From Sabellastarte sp. h YS-2021 (taxonomy: Eukaryota; Annelida; Polychaeta; Sabellida; Sabellidae), in NCBI GenBank assembly GCA_964017235.1, contig OZ024934.1, forward strand, positions 60,399,365 through 60,463,364: DNA of 64,000 nt, given 5' to 3'. This document shows positions 54,621 to 64,000 of the stretch, piece after piece. A program made the position numbers and the translations under genes. The notes under the pieces are model-generated. The model did no database searches. It was not told the origin of the DNA and saw only the letters and a program-made list of their open reading frames with translations. Positions within the stretch are counted from its first letter, which is position 1, and the number at the start of each line of letters is the position of its first letter.

Positions 54621-54820
54621 AACACTAAGTAGGTGTTGGAAATTTGCACCAGACCAGTGGATCGAGGAGGCAAATAAATGGTCGGGCTGGGAAAATTTGT
54701 CTCCACATGGACCAGGAGTCCTGCATCTTTTTGGTATCCACTCAAAACAGTCAAAACAACCACTGACCAAAGAAATTAGTCTATTATCTCAAGCGACAAC
54801 ACATTTCTTCACAGAAATAG
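54621..54820 (+). CDS. Possible plus-strand exon, unknown
   Basis: A 200-nt stretch is open in one frame between an ATTCAACCAG acceptor-like site and a perfect AG|GTGAGA donor. It encodes 66 residues, including WKFAPDQWIEEANKWSGWEN, then SPHGPGVLHLFGIHS and an end at HFFTEIG. Four Trp in the first third and mixed polar residues look more protein-like than the surrounding DNA. I do not recognise the family. It lies antisense inside the first intron of the host gene. It might be an exon of another gene, a captured exon, or chance. Confidence 0.3.
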
Positions 54821-55412
54821 GTGAGAAAGACACGAAAGTGAGTTTATTTTATTTGATGCATCTGGCTCTATCAATCTTTCCTGATATTTTAATGATATAT
54901 ATGTTGTACGTACTGTGGTTCTATGTTATCTTTAATTCATTTACGATCAGAAAAAAAGTGATTTTCTGGAATAAAATGGACGTAAGTTCTGTCACTTTAT
55001 TAAGAAGTTTCACAACTTGCAGTTAGGTTTCATAGATGATAATTAACATGTAAACTTCTAAACTGTGACAAACTGAACATAATGGTGAAAAAAATTATAA
55101 AAATTGGACAAGAAGTAAGGAAGTTATGGCTACTTCAGGGTGTCAAGTTAAAAGTGGGTCTCAGAAAATAGGAAAATAGAATTTCTGAAGTCAAAAAATA
55201 GGAATAAAATAGGAATATTACTGAAAAAATATAATCTTATAATCATCTTGATCCACTACATTTACCTTTATTTATACTTATTTATAACTAGATTGGGCCA
55301 ACACTCACGCCACAGGTTTTGATCGGGAATTTTTTATTTAATCCATTTGTTGTATGCCATAAATATTGGGAAAAGTTATATGAACTTCAGCACATCAATC
55401 TACTAAGTTTAT
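54821..55412. other. Unique sequence left of family A copy 2
   Basis: No gene is seen. AACTAGATTGGGCC at about 55287 resembles the AACTAG starts of other elements but has no convincing hairpin after it. Confidence 0.35.
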
Positions 55413-56908
55413 ATCTTCCCAAGGAAGATGGTGTATCCCCAGACGTCGAATACATAACTCAACAGATCATATTTTCAATCTTCCTGCAATGATAACTCTG
55501 AACCTATTTTCAAAGTATTTAAATGATTGATGATTGAATGTCCATTCTAAATTAATAATCTCAAAAGAGCATATCTGTTTCTATATTTGTTGACAAATAA
55601 AATATTATTTTTAACTCAACTCATCATACTTTTCAATCTTCCTGCAAAGGGTAACTCTGAACCTATTTTCAAAGTATTTAAATGATTGATGATTGAATGT
55701 CCATTCTAAATTCATAATTCCAAAAGCATATCTCTGTTTCTATATTTGTTCACAAATAAAATATTATTTAAAAATCATATATTATTTATATTATTATTTT
55801 ATTATATTATTTTTAGAATTTGCATTGTTTTTCAGTTATTCATTTCCTCAATTCCTATATATGTGGTCCATATATATGCAACCTAAATATGTGACACAAT
55901 TTCAGTTCTGACTCCCTTTGTCTTAGATAATTAGATAATGAAGCAAACACCACCTCCCACCCCCACCCCACCTCTCTCCCCTTCTCCACACCTCTCTCAC
56001 TATTACAGAAGATCTGTATACCTTTGTTTATTTAGTGTCACTCAATAGCTGGAGGTCCCAGAGGTGGGTGGGGGATGGGGGGGTGGGACTACAAAGAGAT
56101 GGAGTGCTGCAGTACAAATGGTAAACAAACACTTATAATATAAAAGGGGTAATCAAATACAAAAAGCTCAGTTAATCTTATCACTAAAATAAAATCAAAT
56201 ATATAAATAAGGAATGTCTATTAAAGGCCTAAATTTTGGAGTACATACAAGAAAAACATATTGATATATTCTCAGATGATATTTCACTTAGATGAGAGAC
56301 ATAGTTTGAAAGCTACAGTGCTTGAAGATGGCAAAAAGTCCATAAATTGGGTCTCTGTGGGCAATTTTGAGATCTTAAGTCGGCCTAACAGGTAAACCTA
56401 CAGCCTTTAAATTTTTCACAGACAAGGATTACATATAAGAGTTACATCTAGTGCAGTTTGAGACTCATCAGAATTACCACTTCCAAATTATAGGGCAAAA
56501 TAAGTTAAAAATATAGGAAAAAAGTCCTAAGTGGGGTCTTTATGGGCCTCAAAGACAATTTTCTCCTCAACTTAAAGTCTTGATTTTCGGCACATGTACT
56601 AAGAATATATTAATATGTTCTCAGGTAAAATTTTAGGCAGATACGCCTCATAGTTTGTGACCTAGAGGGCTCTAAGTGGCCAAAAGTGCAATTTCTGACC
56701 TTAAGGTGGCCATAAGTTCTTTATTATTGGGAGTTTAAGGTCACCTTTAAATAGGGATCTTCCTTTGGGCATCCTTAACATGTGTACCAAGTTTGAAAAA
56801 AAATATTAATCCGTTTTTGAGTTATCGCGTACACAAGGAAATTTCTACGGCGGCAGCAGCGCGACGAACCTGAATCCAATATATCCCCGACTTTTGTCTG
56901 GGGATATA
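55413..56908. mobile_element. Family A array element, copy 2 (short array)
   Basis: The left hairpin ATCTTCCCAAGGAAGAT (55413-55429) is followed by GTATCCCCAGACG (55433-55445). The leader (55488-56090) matches 1-625. Only about two diverged monomers remain (56200-56800). The right end has a short CGGCGGCAGCAGCGCGACG tract and a hairpin at 56880-56908 with GTCTGGGGATATAATAA, inverting the left motif. It lacks the LINE found in copy 1 and gives the uninterrupted leader for comparison. Confidence 0.75.
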
Positions 56909-57529
56909 ATAATGGAAAAATATAGTCCAAATAATACATCAGTTGAACATCATACTTATGGACTTGCAGCATGAAAATTTTATAAAAACACATTCCATTG
57001 AACTACATGTATACATGTTACTCAGTTCAAAATTATAACTACATTGCACTGACTCAACGCCAACATATCTCCTGACAGCCCATCTCTCACGCTACAGGCA
57101 TTTATTGGGTATTTTTGTAGCACCCATTTTGTGAGATATAAAAGGGAAAAGACTGACAGTAAAAATGCTATTTGTCCCAGTACACAGGTCAAGTTCTGGT
57201 TTAAATGGTAGTAGGCATTGTAGGAACTGTATGTGAAATTTCCCAGATATTTGCAAACCCATAGAAAATACCCAGGTTGGGACAAAAATCCCCAAACTAA
57301 AACCCTCAATAAAATACCATTTACAAAATGTTATATTGTCTTTTTATTTATTAATTGCAGTATTAAGTTAGTATTACAGCTAAAGAGCTTAGATTTGCGC
57401 AAGATTTAAAGTAAAGGTAGAAGGATAACTCAGTTGATGTTAGTTTATAAGTAATGAGCAAGAGAAGATAAAAATAAGAAAAATTTTATTTTAATAAATA
57501 ATTAATCACTTCCCATTATCACCTGATCT

Positions 57530-57990
57530 TAATATTGACTGGGATTAGGCAGAGGTAGAGCTATGTTACATAGTTTCTGAGAAAAAAGTGGTCCAAAAAG
57601 TATAAACTGGGTCCCTGTGGTAATTTTAGAAACTTTAATGTGATTTTAAAATTAAACCTGCAGAGTACAAACTCCCCACAGATAAAGATCACATGAACAA
57701 GTTATACCTACTTTAGCTTGAGGAAGAATATTTTAATGTATTCCCAGATAAAAATCTGAGCCCATACGCCACAGTTTCTGACCTAGAGGGCATTAAGTGT
57801 CGCCAAAAAGTAAATTTCTGACCTTAAGGTTTCCATAATTTTTTAATTATTGGGAGTTTAAGGTCAATTACAATAAGGTTCCTCTCTTGACCCAAAAACG
57901 TGTACGCCAGGTTTGAATGAAATCCATGGAACTGTTTTCGAGATTACATGCACACAAGTCAAATGGATGTACTGTCATCTGGGAATATTA
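57530..57990. repeat. Decayed family A-like monomer(s)
   Basis: Phrases such as GGGTCCCTGTGGTAATTTTAG, TAAGTGTCGCCAAAAAG, TTTCTGACCTTAAGG and TTGGGAGTTTAAGGTCA recall family A units, but no hairpin terminus is kept (the end at 57960 has only ACATGCACACAAG). 56909-57529 next to it is unique sequence. Confidence 0.45.
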
Positions 57991-58680
57991 TAATAGTTAA
58001 ATAGCCATGCAGTATATGGAAATTACACACTAAATTACAATTTTGGTGGGCCTGTAGTATTATTTTACTTTAAGTTTCTAAATTAAGTATAAAACATATG
58101 GAATAGCTTAGATCATATTTTCCAGAAGCCTTAACGCAAAGTTATTAGACTAAACTTTTTGTGCCATGCACCAGTCAAAATCATATATGATATTGTAAAA
58201 CTTATACTTCCTCATGATGGTACAAAATTAGTCATTTTGCATGTGATCAACAAAAAATAGTGTGTTAAAATACATTATCATCACCAAAAATAGGAAAAAA
58301 TAGGAATTATCCTTGAAAATAGGAATAAATAGGAATTAGTCAAAAAATAGGAAAAAGTAGGAACTTGACGCCCTGCTACTTAAGCATACATTAAACATAA
58401 AAATGAAGTATAACAATCGCATATGTTCCTGATGATCGCCCATTTAAAACCACATTGGTTACCACTGAGGGCTTCAGTAGCTAGTATTTCTATTATCGTG
58501 CACTCAAAACGTCTTCCTCGGTTTCGTTTTTTTTTGTCGCTGACATTTCAAATGGGATCAATGTAGATGCTAAAACGCGGCCAAGTCAGGCAGAAAATAT
58601 GAGGATTAACTGCATTAGATTATCGAAATATTTCATGTCAATGTAAAGTTTCTTTCAGAATCCGCCCAAGTTTGTAACAA
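57991..58680. other. Unique sequence
   Basis: AT-rich. Nothing is recognised apart from short A-rich phrases (AAAAATAGGAA repeats at 58285-58370, also at about 55165-55215). Confidence 0.35.
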
Positions 58681-59115
58681 AATATATCCGAGTTTGTTAT
58701 AGATGCGGTCGAGTTGGTCGGGGCCGAGGTGTTCAGTTTCCATCATTCCCAACGAATAAACTGTCAAATAAACGGTACCGTACTGTACCTAGACCGAGTT
58801 TTCTGTCCCAAAATATGCCTTTTTAAAACTGATGGATGGCATTTTGGGACGGACTTCCTCGCCACACAAAACACTTCAATATCTGAAAATTACTGTCACT
58901 GTGGTGAACTTTGAGAGTTCTCGCAGAAAACGTCTACATAGCCACTGACAGCCGATACTTAAATGGTGAAGGTCGGCGGAAAAAGAGGTTCATCGATAGT
59001 TGTGTAGTTCACAAGCAAGGACGAAGTTCAGAAGTGATGGAAGAGACAATATACATATAGTTGTGTCATCTATTATCGACGGTCGTCCATTATCGACGGC
59101 CGCGCATTAATATAT
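58681..59115 (-). promoter_or_regulatory. CpG-rich candidate promoter / non-coding first exon
   Basis: CpG dinucleotides are far denser here than in the unique sequence on either side (for example GCGGTCGAGTTGGTCGGGGC, GGTCGGCGG, ATCGACGGCCGCGC). On the minus strand a consensus-like donor TCTAG|GTACAG ends at 58789, which could splice to the acceptor at 52975. A short upstream ORF of 17 codons starting ATGCCATCC would end with the TAG at that exon edge. Promoter role and exon are inferred from composition and position only. Confidence 0.35.
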
Positions 59116-59396
59116 TGTAGTTCTGTGCAGGTGCTCTTCATCTCCGTAAAAATTAAATAAATAACAGTATTACTCTTTATTTACAATATATCACATGGCT
59201 TTTAATGCAAATATTTTTTTGAGTTTGATAAAATAAAGTTTCTTAATGCATGATGCAGTAAAATCCCGATTTTGTTAAGTGAAATATTATATCAATTTTT
59301 AAAGTAAAATAAAATACGGTTGTCATTGGCAATGCTCATGAATTCCCGTGACTACTGCAAATTTTATCCTCATAAAATGAAACTAGATGAATGCTT

Positions 59397-59578
59397 TTGC
59401 TAACAAAAGCGAAGCGTCCCTGAGAGTTTAAAATGCCTTAAGGTATATAAGTGCCAAATATGGTTTGAAACCTTCAAATAATAAGGGAGATATTCAAGGG
59501 AGACCATAATGCGGAGGCGGCGAGGAAACTGAGGCGAAAACAAATAAGCACCCTTTCAGGGACGCTTAATTATAAGGT
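59397..59578. mobile_element. Short hairpin-ended element
   Basis: GCTAACAAAAGCGAAGCGTCCCT-like sequence at the left (AAGCGTCCCTGAGAG, about 59409) returns inverted at the right as CTTTCAGGGACGCTTAATTA (about 59556-59575). In between is about 140 bp with GCGGAGGCGGCGAGG near the right end. It shows the same scheme (left motif, CpG-rich tract, inverted right motif) as the array families but has no array. Confidence 0.5.
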
Positions 59579-59835
59579 ATATTTAAAAGACAAAAGGATT
59601 TATAATATTTGTTTTACAAAACACTACACATACATTTTTATTAAATTGACTTTAATGTAATCCATTGTCAATGACAGCATGCGTTTGTTCAGCAGCAAAT
59701 ATAAGAAAAATATGCCATAAAATATTTTTATATTTGGAGGTTATAAAATAAATTAACCATACACATGATCATTAACATAAAAAACATGTGCTTTGTGTGG
59801 ACACAAAATGGAAGCAACAGCCTTCAAAGTGAACT
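59579..59835. other. Sequence 3' of the LINE fragment
   Basis: AT-rich. It may include the LINE 3' UTR. No terminal repeat is identified. Confidence 0.3.
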
Positions 59836-61018
59836 TTAAAAATTAGAGTTGAAAAGGTGGGTTTTGAGGTGTTTCCTGAAAGATGCGACAGAGGGACTGT
59901 TTCTTATTTGGAAGGGGAGAGAGTTCCAAAGAACTGGGGCATAGTGACTAAAAGAATTTGAGAAGTGTTTAATTGATTTATGAACTCTACGGTCAAAAGT
60001 GGGGGTATGAAGGAACTTGGGTTTAGGTGTACTTCGTCTAGTATTTCTAAAGGAAGTGTAGGGGTGGATTAGTTCTCTTAGGTAAACAGGCTGACCTTGG
60101 TTGAGGATTTTGTATGTAATGAGGCCTATTTTGAATTGTACCCTATACCTAACTGGAAGCCCAATGGAGTTTTTTCAGTTGAGGGGTGATGTGAGAAAAT
60201 TTTGAGGAATGGGTGACAACCCTGCAGAGTGAGTTTTGCACTAGTTGCAATCTTCTTAGCTCAAAGTCTGTGAGTGATAGAAACAGGGAATTGCAGTAGT
60301 CCAATCTGCTGCTGACCAAGGCATTGGCTAGATGTACTGATGTTTTAAGGTCTAGAAGGGGGCGTATTCTGTAGAGGTCTCTTGCATGAGCTCTAGTAGA
60401 CTTTATGACCTGTGACACATGGTCGGAGAAAGTGAAATTGGAGTCAATCACCACTCTGAGGTTCTTGACACTTTGTGCTGGTGAGACCTGATTACCAAGA
60501 ATATTGATTGGAAAGTGAGGAAGGAGTTGTTTACGGTTGTTTTTCGAACCTATCAAAATGAACTCGGTTTTATCAGGGTTGAGTTTTAATTTATTTGTGA
60601 ACATGAAGTTTTGGATGTCGTTTAGGCAATTTTTTAGTTTTTGTACAGAGTGAGAAAAATTTGCTGGAGAGAGTGAAATGTATAGCTGAGTGTCATCGGC
60701 GTAGAAATGGTAATTGATGCTACTGTGAGATTGAATGATGGAGCTGATTGGGTTGGTGTAAAGGGAAAAAAGAATTGAACCAAGGACGGAGCCCTGCGGG
60801 ACCCCATGCTGAAGGGTAACAGGATTTGAGAGTGTGCTGCCTACCTTGACCGAGTGTGTCCTTCCCGACAGGTATGATTTGAACCAGCCGAGTGCCAGTT
60901 CACTGATTCCATAGTAACCATTAAGTCTGTCCAGGAGAATAGTGTGATCAATGGTATTGAAAGCAGACTTGTAATCTATTACAGCCAATCTATTACTATT
61001 ACATTTGAAAATATTCAA
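59836..61018 (-). pseudogene. LINE reverse transcriptase fragment, frameshifted
   Basis: The 5'-truncated copy begins inside the RT domain (VIDYKSAFNTIDHTILLDRL, WFKSYLSGRT) and has GVPQGSVLGSILF and the catalytic YADD. It then continues through the thumb and C-terminal region (CNSLFLSLTDFELRRLQLVQ). One extra base near 60158-60163 shifts the frame at LHW; the other frame carries on with PVRYRVQ and ends NSNF at a stop at 59836-59838. The sequence style is that of the CR1/L2/Rex1 group of non-LTR elements. It is dead: no endonuclease, a frameshift, and a truncated start against a TATTACTATTAC tract. Confidence 0.8.
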
Positions 61019-61115
61019 TCTATTACTATTACTATTTAAAATTTTAAATCCATTACTATTACTATTACATTGGCATCTATTCTATTACTTTCTATTACAT
61101 TCTATTACAATTTGG
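61010..61115. repeat. ATTACT-type simple repeat
   Basis: Interrupted runs of CTATTACTATTAC abut the 5' truncation point of the LINE. Confidence 0.7.
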
Positions 61116-61522
61116 CGCAAACTTGAAAGGTAATTTTAACACAGAAATAAAACTGACATGATAATTTATACATCTAATTTTATTGAAAATGCTACAGCTT
61201 ATGCCACACAAGGATAAAATATCTCAAATATATCACTTGGTACATTTACAATTAAATAAATAGATCCCGTATTTATTTTATTTAAGAATGACTTGACTAC
61301 TTTGAAAATTTATGAGAATTCTATACAAAGCCACTTAAGTGCTGTAAATTTTGTAATGAGAGGTATATTTCTGTCAAATTCTGTGAAAAGCTTTTTAAAT
61401 GCTGAAAAATATGTTATTATCAGTAAATATTATCTGGGGAATATACACTGTTATCAAACAATTCTCATATTTATTCACTTTATGATGAGTTGCAAGATTT
61501 GAAAAACTCTTATTATTATGAG
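61116..61522. other. Unique sequence
   Basis: AT-rich. Nothing is recognised. Confidence 0.35.
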
Positions 61523-64000
61523 AACTAGAAATCGGCCGCCCTGTTGATAGTAGATGCGAATAGAAACAGGATAGCATAGAAGAACACACATTATCATGTG
61601 TAATGTCCACCCATGAACCTTTTGCCCAAATTGTACAGTAGTCTTACAAGACCCTGTTTCATTTGTAAAATATATCAATGATGCTTAAATATTTGTTAGT
61701 GTAGATGTAAATTATTTCAGCTTCATGCCTTTTTGCATTGGTTGGGTTGAAAATTTTGACGAAATCACTCTATCTGGCACGGTTAAGAAGATAGAAGCAA
61801 ATTCCTGTTTTTCTATTTTTGGCAAAAATTTAAAAATTCAAAATGGCCGCCATTTTTGGGAAAAGGAAATTTTTTTGAAAATTGCCAAGAGTACATTTTT
61901 TAGATACCCTATGGGTCGAAAATTTCAACGAAATAACTCTATTTTGCACGGTTAAGGCCAGTTTGTGTTTTTCCATTTTGGGCAAAAATTCGAAAATTCA
62001 AAATGGCTGCCATTTTTGGGGAGGGGAAAATTTTTTGAAAATTGCAAAGATTACATTCCTTAGATACCCTGTGGGTTGAAAATTTCGACGAAATCGCTCT
62101 ATCTTGCATGGTTAAGGAGATAGAAGCAAATTTGTGTTTTGCCATTTTTGACAAAAATTTGAAAATTCAAAATGGCCGCCATTTTAGGGGACGGGAAATT
62201 TTTTTTTAAATTGCCAAGAATACAATGCTGAAATACCTGTGGGTCGAAAATTTTGACGAAATCGCTCTATCTCGCACGGTTAAGGAGATAGAAGCAAATT
62301 TGTGTTTTGCCATTTTTGGCAAAAATTCGAAAATTCAAAATGGCCGCCATTTTTGGGGAGGGGAAAATTTTTGGAAAATTGCAAAGATTGCATTCCTTAG
62401 ATACCCTGTGGGTCGAAAATTTCGACGAAATCGCTCTATCTCGCACGGTTAAGGAGATAGAAGGAAATTTGTGTTTTGCCATTTTTGGCAAAAATTCGAA
62501 AATTCAAAATGGCCGCCATTTTTGGGGAGGGGAAAATTTTTTAAAAATTACCAAGAGTACAATGCTCAGATACCCTGTGGGTCGAAAATTTTGACGAAAT
62601 CGCTCTATCTGGCACGGTTAAGGAGATAGAAGGAAATTTGTGTTTTGCCATTTTTGGCAAAAATTCGAAAATTCAAAATGGCCGCCATTTTTGGGGAGGG
62701 GAAAATTTTTGGAAAATTGCAAAGATTGCATTCCTTAGATACCCTGTGGGTCGAAAATTTCGACGAAATCACTCTATCTCGCACGGTTAAGGAGATAGAA
62801 GCAAATTTGTGTTTTGCCATTTTTGGCAAAAATTCGAAATGGCCGCCATTTTTGGGGAGGGGAAAATTTTTTAAAAATTACCAAGAGTACAATGCTCAGA
62901 TACCCTGTGGGTCCAAAATTTTGACGAAATCGCTCTATCTGGCACGGTTAAGGAGATAGAAGCAAATTTGTGTTTTGCCATTTTTGGCAAAAATTCGAAA
63001 ATTCAAAATGGCCGCCATTTTTGGGGAGGGGAAAATTTTTGGAAAATTGCAAAGATTGCATTCCTTAGATACCCTGTGGGTCGAAAATTTCGACGAAATC
63101 ACTCTATCTCGCACGGTTAAGGAGATAGAAGCAAATTTGTGTTTTGCCATTTTTGGCAAAAATTCGAAAATTCAAAATGGCCGCCATTTTTGGGGAGGGG
63201 AAAATTTTTTGAAAATTGCAAAGATTGCATTCCTTAGATAACCTGTGGGTCGAATATTTCGACGAAATCACTCTATTTCGCACGGTTAAGGAGATAGAAG
63301 CAAATTAGTGTTTTGCCATTTTTGGCAAAAATTCGAAAATTCAAAATGGCCGCCATTTTTGGGGAGGGGAAAATTTTTTAAAAATTACCAAGAGTACAAT
63401 GCTCAGATACCCTGTGGGTCGAAAATTTTGACGAAATCGCTCTATCTCGCACGGTTAAGGAGATGGAAGCAGATTGGTGTTTTGCCATTTTTGGCAAAAA
63501 TTCGAAAATTCAAAATGGCCGCCATTTTTGGGGAGGGGAAATTTTTTTTAAAATTACCAAGAGCACAATGCTCAGATACCCTGTGGGTCGAAAATTTTGA
63601 CGAAATCGCTCTATCTCGCACGGTTAAGGAGATAGAAGGAAATTTGTGTTTTGCCATTTTTGGCAAAAATTCGAAAATTCAAAATGGCCGCCATTTTTGG
63701 GGAGGGGAAAATTTTTGGAAAATTGCCAAGAGCACAATGCTCAGATACCCTGTGGGTCGAAAATTTCGACGAAATCGCTCTATCTCGCACGGTTAAGGAG
63801 ATAGAAGCAAATTAGTGTTTTGCCATTTTTGGCAAAAATTCGAAAATTCAAAATGGCCGCCATTTTTGGGGAGGGGAAAATTTTGTAAAAATTACCAAGA
63901 GCACAATGATCAGATACCCTGTGGGTCGAAAATTTTGACGAAATCGCTCTATCTGGCACGGTTAAGGAGATAGATAAAATTCGAAAATTCAAAATGGCCG
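61523..64000. mobile_element. Family F array element, copy 3 (runs off window)
   Basis: Its left 550 bp (AACTAGAAATCGGCCGCCCTG, the ACACAT-TATC-ATGTGT hairpin, AATGTCCACCC, and the first diverged monomers) is nearly identical to copy 2 at 46910-47460. About 13 monomers of about 169 bp, of both subtypes, follow to the window edge. The right end is not in view. The last visible unit has a deletion (GAGATAGATAAAATTCGAAA). Confidence 0.8.

Noticed and set aside
54392-54763. Minus-strand ORF of 123 codons with a Gly/Pro-rich centre
   Set aside because: The Gly/Pro part is the C/G foldback repeat translated; there is no splice support.
55287-55300. AACTAGATTGGGCC as another element start
   Set aside because: No convincing hairpin follows and no matching right end was found. 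The family A left end is better placed at 55413.
57022-57309. Minus-strand ORFs of 95 and 67 codons upstream of the host gene
   Set aside because: They overlap in two frames, are hydrophobic by AT-rich composition, and have no splice phase fit to the start-codon exon.

Overview
This is AT-rich eukaryotic (animal) DNA. It carries GT-AG introns, LINE fragments, a DIRS-type tyrosine-recombinase retrotransposon and very large amounts of array-bearing Helitron-like repeats. Tandem-array elements flanked by hairpins recall the pearl/HINE-type elements of bivalves, so a marine invertebrate, perhaps a mollusc, is my best guess. The taxon is an inference. I see no bacterial operons, tRNA, rRNA or CRISPR.

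One host gene runs right to left on the minus strand. Eight coding exons can be joined with matching splice phases: 52862-52975 (start ATG at 52958), 46658-46817, 38197-38379, 27862-29992 (the main exon), 22548-22671, 21235-21368, 20492-20776 and 4186-4326. They give 1085 codons with the 3' end outside the window. The product is a large, low-complexity, Ser/Pro/Gln-rich nuclear-type protein. It has a basic Gly/Arg-Lys patch, an acidic block and a conserved-looking C-terminal segment that resembles the DUF4211 region of PRR12/QSER1-type proteins. A CpG-rich stretch near 58.7-59.1 kb may be its promoter and non-coding first exon.

The introns are mostly mobile DNA. At 8443-14646 lies an apparently complete DIRS element on the minus strand: a gag-like ORF1, RT/RNase H and tyrosine recombinase, identical 172-bp inverted terminal repeats, and an internal complementary region. 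It sits inside an older tandem-repeat monomer. The rest is at least seven families of non-autonomous elements, called A to H here, which share one layout. A left hairpin is followed by a short subterminal motif, then an array of roughly 140-170 bp monomers (about 350 bp in family A), a CpG-rich short repeat, and a right hairpin that carries the left motif inverted. Family A lies at 1-3519 and 55413-56908. Family B lies at 4560-5893, 25518-27526 and 38837-40030, with a tail at 52630-52752. Family G lies at 16434-20411, 34073-38100 and 42716-46245. Family F lies at 42871-44186, 46910-52329 and 61523-64000. Other families fill 7330-15772, 21645-22455, 30505-34072 and 40234-42714.

Smaller items are two LINE fragments (626-1042 and 59836-61018), several short inverted-repeat elements, a 34-base C run, and one possible plus-strand exon of unknown identity (54621-54820). 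The most notable signals are the shared modular design of the array elements, the regulatory-looking motifs repeated in their monomers (nuclear-receptor-like in B and C, YY1-like in F), and the dual-frame coding of the DIRS element.
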